Below are positions 10,809 through 22,400 of a stretch of 64,000 bases of DNA, piece by piece. The stretch is taken from assembly GCF_902167145.1 (NCBI RefSeq), contig NC_050101.1:134632990-134696989 (forward strand), written 5' to 3'. The stretch's first letter is position 1, and every line of letters starts with the position of its first letter. The DNA is from Zea mays. Lineage: Eukaryota; Streptophyta; Magnoliopsida; Poales; Poaceae. The notes under the pieces were generated by a model that searched no databases, was not told the DNA's origin, and saw nothing but the letters and a program-made list of their open reading frames with translations. A program made the translations under genes and the position numbers.

Positions 10809-13455
10809 GGTTTGCCGCTAACCCACGCCTAGAAATCATCGTACTCTTGGAACTCCTGGAAGTCCTCCTCCACGACTTCATCTTCACCTGAGCAGTGGTT
10901 TCAACGCTGACAACCTGGGGGGGGTTTGGTGTGTAAAGCAAGGGTGAGTACACATCAACATACTCAGCAAAATGTCCCGTTTGGCTGTAGTGGACTAGTT
11001 TTATGTGGAGTTAAGTCAAGCAGTTGCTTTTAGTTGGTCAGATTATCATTACTAGTAGAAAGCCAAGTTTTAGCATTAACCCAAGTTATTAACCCGATGT
11101 ATCCTTTCCAAACGGAAAGAATACCACTTACCAGTACCATAAGCATAATCATAACCATCATCCTCGTCACCATCTGTAAACCATACATCTCTGATCAAGT
11201 ATCTCTAATCAATGGAGCTCCCTTGGCCGCTCATAACCGCGAGCACGGCTGATATATCAGTTTCATAACAATCTGCAGAGTTTGCGCACTTTACCCACAA
11301 GCTGTGATTCCCTCTTGCCTCGAGCCGATCAAACCCTTAACCACTACCAAGGTGAATAGGTAGGGTCTCACTACGTAGCCTTTACAAAGATTTCCTGGGG
11401 CTGTAGCCGCCCATTAGGTTTCCTAAATGCACCGAACTCCTCCCCAAGGGATGAACCAACCTTGGCAGAGCGAGTCGCATACACCGAGCTCCATTAACGG
11501 CACGACGGTGATGCGAACTACACCCTAGTTCCTCTAATTACTCAGCTAAGGGCATCCCACTCCACCCTCATGGTTGCAATGTTTTCCCGGGCGGTCATCC
11601 AACGAACAGGTCCTTACGGAGAGGCACTCGAGAAATAGCTCGAGTCCCCTTAAGGGCCACAAGTACCATCATCATAATAAAAAGGGAAAACAACGTATCA
11701 TAGATATCTCATCATGTTCATTGATTAATGTGAAGCACTAGCATAAAGCTAAACTGAAATAACCAACCAAATTAGGTAAACAAGGACAATATAGACAAAA
11801 GCTAGTCAATCCTAAGGTATAAATGTGTAAATGCGGGAGGTGAATTATAAGAATTAGTAGGACATAGATGGGTCAAGGGACACTTGCCTTCACCAACCAG
11901 CGGCTGCTCAGGGTCTTCACCTGTAACTCCTTCGGACTCCGCCAACTGACCGTTATCTATACGAGTTTCAAACATACATTCCACACATTTAATACAAAGG
12001 AACAGTACACCATACAATAGAATGCAATAAATAAACAGATGTTCGATGCAAGACTCGCACCTACAACTAAACAGGAAAGAGGAAGTAACGGTCGAGGCTA
12101 CGGGCGATCACGTTACACGATTATAAATCAAAGTACTCGCCTAAACAGAATAGTATTAGTTTAGCCATCACGTTAAGCATAGGGTAAAGTCATGTTCCAT
12201 GTTTCATCATTATAAGCAGATAAAGGTAAATTAAAAGGATTGTCGTGCGACGAGACGCGCGACACAACACTTGAATTGAAATAAGAAATAAACGACCCGT
12301 CGCACGACGAGGCGCGCAACGAGACTCTTGCATTAATTTGTAAATAAACGCTAAGCATCGTGTGACGAAACGCACGATGGCATACATCATCCAAACTGAA
12401 TTTAAAATGGAACATCGCGCGACTGGACGCGCGACGTCACACATTAAACAACCTGAAATTAAAATGGATCATCGCGCGACGAAGCGCGTGACGCAGCACA
12501 TTAATAAAATCTGAAATTAAATAAATTCGTCGTGTGACGAAGCGTGCGACGCAGCATGCTAACTAAACAGAGTTTAAAATTAATTAAAACCAAGAATCAA
12601 TCACCGCGCGCGTGGGGCTGCGCACGCGGGAACGCGTTGGGTGAATCGGGGGGCGCAAGGCCGCGCCAAGGCCACGCGAGCCGCACCGAGGCCACCGCGG
12701 GGAAAGGGCAGGGGGGGCGCAAGGCCGCCGCGGGAAAGGGCAGGGGGCCGCCGCGGGGAGGGTAGGGGGCCGCCACGTGGGAGGGCCGGGGCCGCCACGG
12801 GGAGGGCAGGGGGCCGCGGGGAGCAGGGGGCCACGCCGCCGGGGGCGGAGGCCGCGCAGGGGGGTGCGCGCGCAGGGGGAAAAACTGGGGGCGTAGGGGA
12901 AGAGAAGGGGAGGGGGAGAGGAAGAGAGAGAGAGGGAGAGGGGAGGGGAGGAGAGCTCACCTCGGGGTCCAAATCCGGCGATCACCGTCTCCAAAACCTA
13001 GGGCACCACGGGGGGAGAGAGAGAGGTGGGAGAGGAGGTTGCTGCGCGGGAGAATTGAATGAGGGAGAAAGATCAGGGGGCACGCATGGGGAGGGCACGG
13101 GCGCCAGGGGCGCGCGAGCCGAGCTAGGTCGGGCCGGGCTGGGCTGGGCCGCACCGCGGGTCAAAATCCTGTGGCACGCGCAACCACAGATCGGAAATCA
13201 ATTCGCGAAGCAAAATCCGAAACAAAACTAAGCAACGCATGCGATTAAGCACGACATCAGACAAAGAAATATGATTCGGCATGATGCAACACTCATGACC
13301 ACTTAGGTTTTGTTTACACATGACACGTACACCAGTCGCTATATTGCTTTAAAATTGGGAAGAAGGAGCGAAACGGGAAAAGAAAAGAGAGTAACGCCTG
13401 AATTTGGTGAGTAAAAAGAATAAAAAAATTCTACCCCCAAATTCAAGGCGTTACA
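10809..13455 (-). repeat. 3' LTR of chromovirus, interrupted by copia A
   Basis: This matches 19710-22626 almost throughout (for example TTTGCCGCTAACCCACGCC at both starts and TTCAAGGCGTTACA / TTCAGGGCGTTACA at both ends). Its first 240 bp (in plus-strand orientation) lie to the left of copia A, outside the window. It is about 270 bp shorter than the equivalent part of the right LTR, and the loss falls in the G-rich minisatellite near 12640-12900. Confidence 0.9.
12240..12560. repeat. TCGCGCGACG-type tandem repeats in 3' LTR
   Basis: Six imperfect units of about 60 bp each hold a CpG-rich palindromic core (GTCGCGCGACGAAGCGCGCGAC and variants) separated by A/T-rich spacers such as ATTAATAAAATCTGAAATTAAA. 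The same array is at 21140-21450 in the other LTR. Many cores show CG to TG or CA changes here, as expected from methylated-cytosine decay. Confidence 0.8.
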
Positions 13456-13475
13456 AACCTATCCCCCTTAAAAGA
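13456..13475 (-). other. Polypurine tract of chromovirus
   Basis: On the minus strand, AAGGGGGATAGGTT lies immediately before the 3' LTR start TGTAACGCC (13455 leftwards), the expected priming site for plus-strand DNA synthesis. Confidence 0.75.
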
Positions 13476-13491
13476 ATCTCGCCCTCAAGAT

Positions 13492-14316
13492 TCAAGGTTG
13501 GCCAGCAAAGAGTTCAGGATACTTGGCCATCAGATCATCTTCATGCTCCCAGGTTGCTTCTTCCTCAGAGTGGTGACTCCATCTGACTTTGCACATTCTG
13601 ATGGTTTTCCTCTGGGTGACTGTGTCTGCAGTCTCAAGAATCTGCGCTGGCTTCTCAATATAGGTCAAGTCCTTCTGGACCTCCAGACCTTCCACTGGCA
13701 ACTACTCTTCTGGCACACGCAGACACATCTTCAACTGAGACACATGAAAGACATCATGCACTGCGGACAAGCCTTCTAGCAGACTGAGCAGATAGGCCAC
13801 TTCTCCATGCCTTGCGAGAATCTGATACGGACCAACATAGCAGGGCGCTAGCTTGCCTTTGACTCCGAATCTTCTGACTCCTCTGATAGGCGAAACCTTC
13901 AAATAGATGAAGTCTCCGACTTCGAAACTCAGCTCTCTCCTTCTTGTGTCTGCATAGCTTCGCTGCCTTGATTGCGCTATCTTCAGGTTCTCTCGAACCA
14001 TCTTGATGTTCTCTTCAGCTTCGAGCAAAATGTCTGGCCCGAACACTTGCTTTTCTCTAGGATGATCCCATTGCAACGGAGTTCTACAACTCCTTCCATA
14101 AAGCGCCTGAAATGGTGACATCTTCAAGCTGGCCTGGTAACTGTTGTTATAGGAGAACTCTGCATAAGGTAATCTCTTGTCCCACCCGGACTGATCTTGC
14201 AACGCACAAGCTCTCAACATATCTTCAAGGATTTGATTAGTTCTTTCAGTCTGACCGTATGTCTGCGGATGATAAGCTGAACTGAAATTCAGATGTGTAC
14301 CCAAGGCTTCATGCAA
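13492..14316 (-). pseudogene. Integrase C-terminal half with chromodomain-like end
   Basis: The part at 13702-14316 holds SSAYHPQTYGQTERTNQ (with the catalytic Glu region), then GDFIYLKVSPIRG and LAPCYVGPYQIL, the GPY/F-type module of chromoviral integrases. After a stop near 13702 it continues in the adjacent frame (13492-13701). There VRWSHHSEEEATWEHEDDL is the chromodomain-like tail that guides chromovirus integration, with aromatic residues W and W in the expected spacing. It ends at YPELFAGQP. Confidence 0.85.
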
Positions 14317-14352
14317 CTGCTGCCAGAAATGAGAGGTGAACTGTGTTCCTCT

Positions 14353-15441
14353 TTATGGCACTATCTTCTTTGGTACACCATGAAGACAAACGATCCGGGA
14401 CATGTACAACTCTGCCAATACTGCACTGTTGTAATTGGTCTTGATGGGTATGAAGTGGGCTGACTTGTTTAAGCGGTCCACCACTACCCAAATGGAATCG
14501 TAGCCGGCTCGAGTGCGAGGCAATCCGACTATGAAATCCATTCCGATTTCATCCCATTTCCACTGAGGAATTCGCAACAGTTGCAACAATCCAGCTGGCC
14601 TCTGATGCTCTACCCTGATCCTTTGACAACTGTCACAAATAGCCACATGCTCTGCAATCTCCCTTTTCATTCTGTACCACCATAATTTCTTCTTCAGATC
14701 CTGATACATCTTCTCACTTCTAGGGTGTATAGAATAAGCTAACTCATGAGCTTCCTTGAGGATCAACTCCCGAATGGACTGGACATTGGGAACACACAAG
14801 CGGTCCTTGAACCATATCACACCTTTTGCATCTCCTCGAAAATCTTTACCTCTTCCTTCCAGAATCAGTTGCCGGATTTCATTGATCTTCTCATCATTCT
14901 TCTGTGCTTCTTTGTTTTCCCGCTCTAGGGTGGGCTCCAACTCGACTGTCACTCCTCGCATACTGTTCAGAAATCTGAGACTCAGCCTGTCAAACTCTTT
15001 GGCCAACTCCAAAGGCATCGGATGAGCGACCTTCTGGTTGACTTGACTCTTCCTGCTCAAAGCATATGCAACTACGTTCGCTTTGCCTGGATGGTAATGA
15101 ATCTCCAATTCATAGTCCTTGATCAACTCTAACCATCTTCGTTGCCTCATATTCAGCTCCGACTGAGTGAATATGTACTTCAGACTCTTGTGGTCTGTGT
15201 AAACATCACATTTCTGCCCATACAGATAGTGCATCCATGTCTTCAGTGCGTGAACCACTGCTACCAACTCTATGTCATGGATTGGGTAATTCTTCTCATG
15301 AACCTTCAGCTGTCGGGACGAGTAAGCCACAACTCTTCCCTCTTGCATCAACACGCATCCCAAACCAGTGTAACAAGCGTCGCAATACACCGAGAAGGGC
15401 TTGTGCACATCAGGCAAGACTAAGACAGGCACTGTAGTCAA
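14353..15441 (-). pseudogene. RNase H and integrase N-terminal half of chromovirus
   Basis: RNase H motifs (FSVYCDACYTGLGCVLMQ, HDIELVAVVHALKTW, YTDHKSLKYI) come first, then the integrase zinc-binding region (HPRSEKMYQDLK, CDSCQRIRVEHQ) and the first catalytic Asp in GMDFIVGLPRT. The frame ends at TAA (about 14353-14355) exactly where the second catalytic Asp of the D,D,E triad should be, two residues before RGTQF. This nonsense change both truncates the protein and removes a catalytic residue. Confidence 0.86.
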
Positions 15442-15468
15442 CTTCTCTTTCAGCGCTTCAAAGGCTTC

Positions 15469-16167
15469 TTAGCATTTCTGGGTCCACTTGAACTCAACCT
15501 TATTGTCTAGCAAAGCTGTCATTGGCTTCGCGATCTTCGAGAACCCTTCGATGAATCGCTGATAGTATCCGACCATTCCAATAAAGCTCTTGATTCCTCG
15601 AGCGTCTGTTGGCGCTTTCCAATTTAGAATATCTGCCACTTTCTTCGGATCCACAATCAATCCTTCTTTGTTGATTATGTGACCCAAGAACAGGACTTCA
15701 TTGATCCAGAACTCACACTTACTCAACTTTGCATACAACTGGTGCTCTCGCAATCTCTGCAAAACCATCTTCAAATGATTCACATGCTCTTCTTCACTTT
15801 GAGAATATATCAGAATATCATCAATAAATACCACCTCAAACTTATCAAGATAATCCATAAATACATTGTTCATCAGATCCATGAAGAAGGATGATGCATT
15901 CATTAGACCAAAAGACATCACAGTGAACTCATACAACCCATACTTGGTAATGAATGTCGTCTTCGGAATGTCTGAAAGTCGAACCCTGAGCTGATGATAA
16001 CCTGACCTCAGATCTATCTTTGAGAACACGCTGCCTCCTCTCAACTGGTCGAACAGATCTTCTATTCTGGGCAAGGGGTACTTGTTCTTGATTGTGACCT
16101 CATTCAGAGCTCGATAATTGAAACACATCCTTGATAATCTCGAGTGGATCTGCTTCACTGCTATCAA
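15469..16167 (-). pseudogene. Reverse transcriptase of chromovirus, N-terminus deleted
   Basis: Palm and thumb are present: [25 protein letters not shown], the active box [24 protein letters not shown] and the thumb region. The conserved fingers that should precede MCFNYRALN are missing. The upstream 130 bases to the protease (16168-16297) hold only unrelated residues, so a deletion removed the RT N-terminus and the protease-RT linker. Downstream, a TAG at 15469 separates it from RNase H. Confidence 0.86.
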
Positions 16168-16297
16168 TAGCCATCTGATAACAACTTCCTTTCTTTGGCT
16201 CAGGCTGGACTAACTCAGCTACCACTTCTTCTCTTAGTGGGGACATCAACTTAATTGTCCTCTTATCACAACTAATAACTGTATGATACTTATCTAG

Positions 16298-17785
16298 TCA
16301 ATTCATCCCTAGGATGAAATCTATTCCCTGAGTACCCATTACTATGAGATTAGCGGGAAACGCTATCCCCCTTATTTCCACACTTACATTCAAGAAAACG
16401 CTATCGGCTCGAATTCTACCATCGGCTGAGTCAATTTGGATGGGGGTTGACATGGTAGTGATTGGAAGATTATGTGTTTCTACCCATGATGCAGTAACAA
16501 ATGAATGCGTTGCTCCAGTATCAAATAGCACTTCTGCAATATGGGAGTCAACTGGGAACATACCTACTATCATGCCAGGGGTTTCCTAAACTGCTTCAGC
16601 CTCCAAGTGATTCAGTCTCCCATGGTTGTAGCGTGGCTGAGAGCGGTTGTCTGTTCTAGGCTAGGACACATTCTGCATTGCTGGGGCATTGGGGCCTGAC
16701 TGCTGCTGGGTTGCCTTCTTCGGACATTGCGTCACCCAATGGCCTTGCTCCCCACAATGGAAGCATGCTCTACTTCCACCCTGAACTAGTGCTGCCTGAC
16801 TACTCTAGTTGGTTGCTGGGGCGGGAAGACGAGGTGCCTGCTGATTCTGCCTCTGGAACTGACCTCCTCCTGACTGATTCTTCTGGTGATTCTGCTGCTG
16901 GTGCTGAGGGTACTGCCTCTGAAACTGCTGCTGCTGAGGTGGGCGCTGGTTCTGCATGAACTGCTGAGGTGAGTTGCCTGAGAAACAAGGACGATTGCTG
17001 CTTCCAGGCTGAGGTCCACTGATCTTACACTTGCGATCCTCCATCTCCTTGTGCTTCTTCTCTGTCATGATCGCTCTGTCGATCAGGTGCTGAAATGTGG
17101 GGAAGGTATGATTCATCAGATGATACTGCAGAGGGTCGACCAAGCCTCTCAAGAAACGATACTGCCTCTTGGCATCTGTGTTGACATCCTCATGAGCATA
17201 GCGAGACAGCTGCAGAAACTTGTCTCGATACTCACTGACAGACATGGGACCTTGCTTGAGTGCCAGGAAATCCTCCTTCTTCACTGTCATCAGGCCTGCT
17301 GGAACATGGTACTGGCGGATATTGTTTCTGAATTCCTCCCAGGTAATAGTGTCGAGGTTGGCGTGGGTGGCGAGGTAAGACTCCCACCAAGACTGGGCTG
17401 CTCCTCCCAACAGACAGGGACCATACAAAACCTTCTCCATGTCGTCGCACTGAGCGGTGTGCAACTCCCGCTCCACAGTGCACAGCCAATCTTCAGCATC
17501 CATGGGGTCAGAAGAATGAGCAAATGTTGGGGGATGACCTCTCATGAATTCAGCACGCTTGTCCCTGGGCATCTGAGGCATCTGAGGTTGAGGTGGTGGC
17601 TGCTGCTGCTGAATGGCAGCCAGAGTCTGACTGATGGCTTGAACTGCCTGAGTCTGCATCAGGAACATCTGCTCGATCGTCATCGGGGGTGGTGGTGGCA
17701 GCTGCTGTTGCTGGGGTGCCTCATCCTGCTGAGCTGGCCGCTCCTGCTGAGCACGGCTTCCTCCTCTACGCATGTTTTCTGACAT
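16298..17785 (-). pseudogene. Gag-protease of chromovirus
   Basis: Gag starts at the Met at 17785 (MSENMRRGG), preceded by a leader frame without homology. It has a Gln/Pro-rich N-terminus, a capsid-like core (AEDWLCTVERELHTAQ, AAQSWWESYLA, LMTVKKEDFLALKQG, YRDKFLQLSRYA), a Gln-rich tail and, at about 16718-16765, a CCHC zinc knuckle (CFHCGEQGHWVTQC). A TAG at 16805-16807 interrupts gag just before the knuckle, in the same frame. The protease follows in that frame (16298-16573) with active site VLFDTGATHSF and the C-terminal motif GIDFILGMN. RT follows after a deletion. Confidence 0.87.
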
Positions 17786-18189
17786 CTGCATAATGCAATC
17801 ACACATTAGAACTAATCTTGCAAATCTTGCAGCATAAGAAAAGAGCATAGAATTCTTCCATAATATTGAACAGATGAACATCTTCACTGATCTCCAACAC
17901 GAACCAACACAGCTTCTTAGATAAAGAGGAAAGTAGAACAAAAGGGCTTCCCAACTAAATAACTAATTTTATTAACACTTAACAGGTAAACCAAAGTACA
18001 GGGGATACCTACACCCTGGTGACAATCATTACAAAGATCCAAATCCAACATAGTTCATCATGACAAACATAAAGGCACTGGATAAGCAAACTACCCTGTC
18101 TAATTAAGACTAACTAAGAGTAAGACTGATGCTAAGACTATAGCTTCTATATATATTTTGCATTAATTACAAGATCTGACGCTGATGAT

Positions 18190-19209
18190 CTATGGTTCTA
18201 AATTTATCTTGGTCCTACAGTCGGGGTTACCATAAGCATGGTGTCCACGCTGAGGTGAGTGGTACGGGTGCTGAGTCCCGATGGAAGCGGGGGAGCCATG
18301 CTCCAGGTGACGATGCTCCACACGCTCAACCCGCAGCTGGGCGATCTCAGCACGAGCCCTACTCAGCTCGTCTAATGCATGGTCCAGCTCTATGTTTAGC
18401 ACGGTGTCTAGGTTGACTGTGCTGCTCAACCTAGGATTGTCCTCACCGACAGGTAAGACAACCACACCTCTTGTGTTGCCAGATGGACGGCGGGGGTAAT
18501 ACTTCAGGTTGAGACCATTGGCTACCCCGCCGAGCACTGAGCAGTAGTGCGAAAGCGCACGCCGTGCGACATCTTGCATGGCCGCCTCGGCTGAGTCCCA
18601 CTCAGAGATAGAATAATGCTCTAAGCAGACCTCCGCACCCCGGAGACTGTTCTCCGGACGACGCACCAAGAAGGTCGCCTCCCAACAGTCCGGGTAAACC
18701 CCGCGACAGTGTTGGAAGACCACACAACGATACTCGATAGACCAAGTACGCCGGTCGAGTGCCCGACGTAGTAGGGTGTCGGGCGTATCGTGGAACTGAC
18801 ACCCGCGAGCAGCGTCGCGAGTGATGGGTCGAGCAACCCATCCTTCCAACTCCTGCTCCTCTGAAAGGTCGGTGTCGTGGCTCAAGCTGTTGTCGCCACC
18901 TCCGTCGTCTAGGTCTCCTCTAGCAGCTACTCCAGCGGCTGGGGCACTCAGTGGTGGTGCAGGGGGCGCCTCCAGCGGGAGCATAGGGGAACAGCTCCTC
19001 ACAGACTCTACCTCCTGCTGAAGCGAGAAAGAAGAGCCCTGCTGCTCTAGCTCCTGTTGTCGCCGCTCCTTCTCCTCGTGCAGGCGGTGGTGCAGCCTCT
19101 CCAAGTGGCTAGACTGACCAGTCACTGGACGGTGAAGCGGACGCTCCGCGAGACGAGAGGGTAAGAAGGGGATGACAGACTTCCGTGCAGTGTGTCTAAG
19201 ACGAGCCAT
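18190..19209 (-). CDS. Extra intact ORF upstream of gag in chromovirus (339 aa)
   Basis: This is an uninterrupted 339-residue frame in the same orientation as gag, between the PBS and gag, starting MARLRHTARK at 19209. A Glu/Gln/Arg-rich stretch at residues 34-70 (HHRLHEEKERRQQELEQQ) looks like a coiled coil. It is followed by a Pro/Ala linker and an acidic patch (98-122). A folded-looking middle (about 155-265) is rich in Cys and aromatic residues (WSIEYRCVVFQHCRGVYPDCW), and a second likely coiled coil lies at 268-303 (LDHALDELSRARAEIAQL). I recognise no enzymatic motif. Similar proteins are, as I recall, widely annotated as hypothetical in grass genomes. It is the only retroelement frame here without a break. 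Function unknown; packaging, RNA binding or regulation would be guesses. Confidence 0.72.
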   Translation of the reverse strand: MARLRHTARKSVIPFLPSRLAERPLHRPVTGQSSHLERLHHRLHEEKERRQQELEQQGSSFSLQQEVESVRSCSPMLPLEAPPAPPLSAPAAGVAARGDLDDGGGDNSLSHDTDLSEEQELEGWVARPITRDAARGCQFHDTPDTLLRRALDRRTWSIEYRCVVFQHCRGVYPDCWEATFLVRRPENSLRGAEVCLEHYSISEWDSAEAAMQDVARRALSHYCSVLGGVANGLNLKYYPRRPSGNTRGVVVLPVGEDNPRLSSTVNLDTVLNIELDHALDELSRARAEIAQLRVERVEHRHLEHGSPASIGTQHPYHSPQRGHHAYGNPDCRTKINLEP

Positions 19210-19453
19210 CTACAAAAGACACCGTAAGCATAAGAGTAAGAACAGAACTAATATGACCAGCAAGTAGACCATAAATAAATGAGGAATTAGAATAAAACAA
19301 AAATTTTAGCAAGGTATAATAATATATAGTAGAACATAGGTTTGGTTAATATGACCAACTTTTGAAGGGATACGAAAGTCAAGGTGATAATAGGGGTCTA
19401 TAATCCTTAGAACGACCATTCTATTATAGGTTAGCGGTCCTACAGTCAGCACG

Positions 19454-19465
19454 GCTTTGATACCA
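19454..19465 (-). other. Primer-binding site (tRNA-iMet type)
   Basis: The minus strand reads TGGTATCAAAGC, one mismatch from the initiator-Met tRNA complement TGGTATCAGAGC, starting 5 bases inside the 5' LTR. Confidence 0.85.
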
Positions 19466-19469
19466 CCTA

Positions 19470-22400
19470 TGTCACACCCGGTTTCAGAAGGCAAACCGAA
19501 TGTGAACCATGTACATGCCAGGATCAGCAATTCATGTACACAGTAGTTACATAACTGGACATCATCACACAGTGCTCAAATAATAACATAAAAGGGGTAT
19601 AATAGTCGATTACATCATGATGTCCGAGACATCCACATAGTCTTTAACAATAATCAAAGTGCGGAAAAGAAACATAGATACACACGGCCTACACAGGCAG
19701 CCGACTGGGGGTTTGCCGCTAACCCACGCCTAGAACTCATCGTACTCTTGGAACTCCTGGAAGTCCTCCTCCACGACTTCATCTTCACCTGAGCAGTGGT
19801 TGCAACGCTGACAACCTGGGGGGGTTTGGTGTGTAAAGCAAGGGTGAGTACACATCAATATACTCAGCAAAATGTCCTATTTGGCTATAGTGGACTAGCT
19901 TTATGTGGAGTTAAGTCAAGCAGTTGCTTTTAGTTGGTCAGATTATTATTACTAGTAGAAAGCCAGGTTTTAGCATTAACCCAAGTTATTAACCCGATGT
20001 ATCCTTTCCAAACGGAAAGAATACCAATTACCAGTACCATAAGCATAATCATAACCATCATCCTCGTCACCACCTGTAAACCATACATCTCTGATCAAGT
20101 ATCTCTAATCAATGGAGCTCCCTTGGCCGCTCATAACCGCGAGCGCGGCTGATATATCAGTTTCATAACACTCTGCAGTGTTTGCGCACTTTACCCACAA
20201 GCCGTGATTCCCTCTTGCCTCGGGCCGATCAGACCCTTAAACACTACCAAGGTGAATAAGAAGGGTCTCACTATGTAGCCTTTACAAAGATTTCCTGGGG
20301 CTGTAGCCGCCCGTTAGGTTTCCTAAATGCACCGAACTCCTCCCCAAGGGGCGAACCAACCTTGGTAGAGCAACTCGCATACACCGAGCCCCATTAACGG
20401 CACGACGGCGAAGCGAACTACACCCCAGTTCCTCTAATTACTCAGCTAAGGGCGTCCCACTCCACCCTCATGGTTGCACTGTTTTCCCGGGCGGTCATCC
20501 AACGAACAGGTCCTTACGGAGAGGCACTCGAGAAACAGCTCGAGTCCCCTTAAGGGCCACAAGTACCATCATCATAATCAAAAGGGAAAACAGCGTATCA
20601 TAGATATCTCATCATGTTCATTGATTAATGTGAAGCACTAGCATAAAGCTAAACTGAAATAACCCAACCAAATTAGGTAAACAAGGACAAGATAGACAAA
20701 AGCTAGTCAATCCTTAGGTATAAATGTGTAAATGCGGGAGGTGAATTATAAAAATTAGTAGGACATAGATGGGTCAAGGGACACTTACCTTCACCAACCA
20801 GCGGCTGCTCAGGGTCTTCACCTGCAACTCCTTCGGACTCCGCCAACTGACCGTTATCTATACGAGTTTCAAACATACATTCCACACATTTAATACAAAG
20901 GAACAGTACACCATACAATAGAATGCAATAAATAAACAGATGTTCGACGCAAGACTCGCACCTACTACTAAACGAGAAAGAGGAAGTAACGGTCGAGGCT
21001 ACGGGCGACCACGTTACACGATTATAAATCAAAGTACTCGCCTAAACAGAATAGTATTAATTTAGCCATCACATTAAGCATAGGGTAAAGTCATGTTCCA
21101 TGTTTCATCATTATAACTAGATAAAGGTAAATTAAAAGGATTGTCGCGAGACGAGACGCGCGACACAGCACTTGAATTGAAATAAGAAATAAATGACCCG
21201 TCGCGCGACGGGGCACGCAACGAGACTCTTGCATTAATTTGTAAATAAACGCTAAGCGTCGCGTGACGAAACGCATGACGGCGTACATCATCCAAACTGA
21301 ATTTAAATTGAAATGTCGCGCGAATGGACGCGCGATGTCACACATTAAACAACCTGAAATTAAAATGGATCGTCGCGCGACGAAGCGCGCGATGCAGCAC
21401 ATTAATAAAATCTGAAATTAAACAAATTCGTCGCGCGACGAAGCGTGCGATGCAACATGCTAACTAAACAGAGTTTAAAATTAATTAAAACCAAGAATCA
21501 ATCACCGCGCGCGTGGGGCTGCGCAAGCGGGAACATATTGGGTGAACGGGGGGGCAAGGCCGCGCCGAGGCCACGCGAGCCGTGCCGGGACGCGCGCAGG
21601 GACCGCATCGAGGGACCATGCTGCCGAAGGCAGGGGCCGCGCACCGGGAGCCGCGCGCAGGGGGCCAAGGGGCCGCACGCAGGGGGCCGGGAAGCCGCGC
21701 CGCCGGGGCCACGGCGCCGCGCTGGGGGAGCCTGGGCCGCGCTTAGGGGGAGCCGGGGTCGTGCCACCGGGGAAGCCGGGGCCGCGCCGGGGGAGCTGGG
21801 GGCCACCGCGGGAGAGGCAGGGGCCGCCGCGGGGAAAGGACAGGGGGGCACCGCGGGGGAGCAGGGGGCCACCGCGGGGAGGGCAGGGGGCCGCCGCGGG
21901 GGAGCAGGGGGCCACCGCGGGGAGGGCAGGGGCCGCCGCGGGGGAGGGCCGGGGCCGCCGCGGGGAGCAGGGGGTCGCGCCGCCGGGGAGGGCAGGGGGC
22001 CGCGCTGCCGGGGAGGGCAGGGGGTCGTGCCGCCGGGGGCCGAGGCCACGCAGGGGTGCGCGCAGGGGGAAAAACAGGGGGCGCGCAGGGGAAGAGAAGG
22101 GGAGGGGGAGAGGAAGAGAGAGAGGGAGAGGGGAGGGGAGGAGAGCTCACCTCGGGGTCCAAATCCGGCTATCACCGTCTCCAAAACCTAGGGCACCACG
22201 AGGGGAGAGAGAGAGGTGGGAGAGGAGGTTGCTGCGCAGGAGAATTGAATGGGGGAGAAAGATCAGGGGGGCGCGCATGGGGAGGGCACGGGCGCCAGGG
22301 GCGCGCGGGTCAAGCTGGGCCGCACCGCGGGTTAATATCCCGTGGCACGCACAACCACAGATCGGAAATCAATTCGCGAAGCAAAATCCGAAACGAAACT

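Noticed and set aside
12584..13231. Long Gly/Arg/Pro-rich open frames on both strands
   Set aside because: They come from the G-rich minisatellite of an LTR. Frames are open on both strands at once, with no motif and no conservation of length between the two LTR copies.
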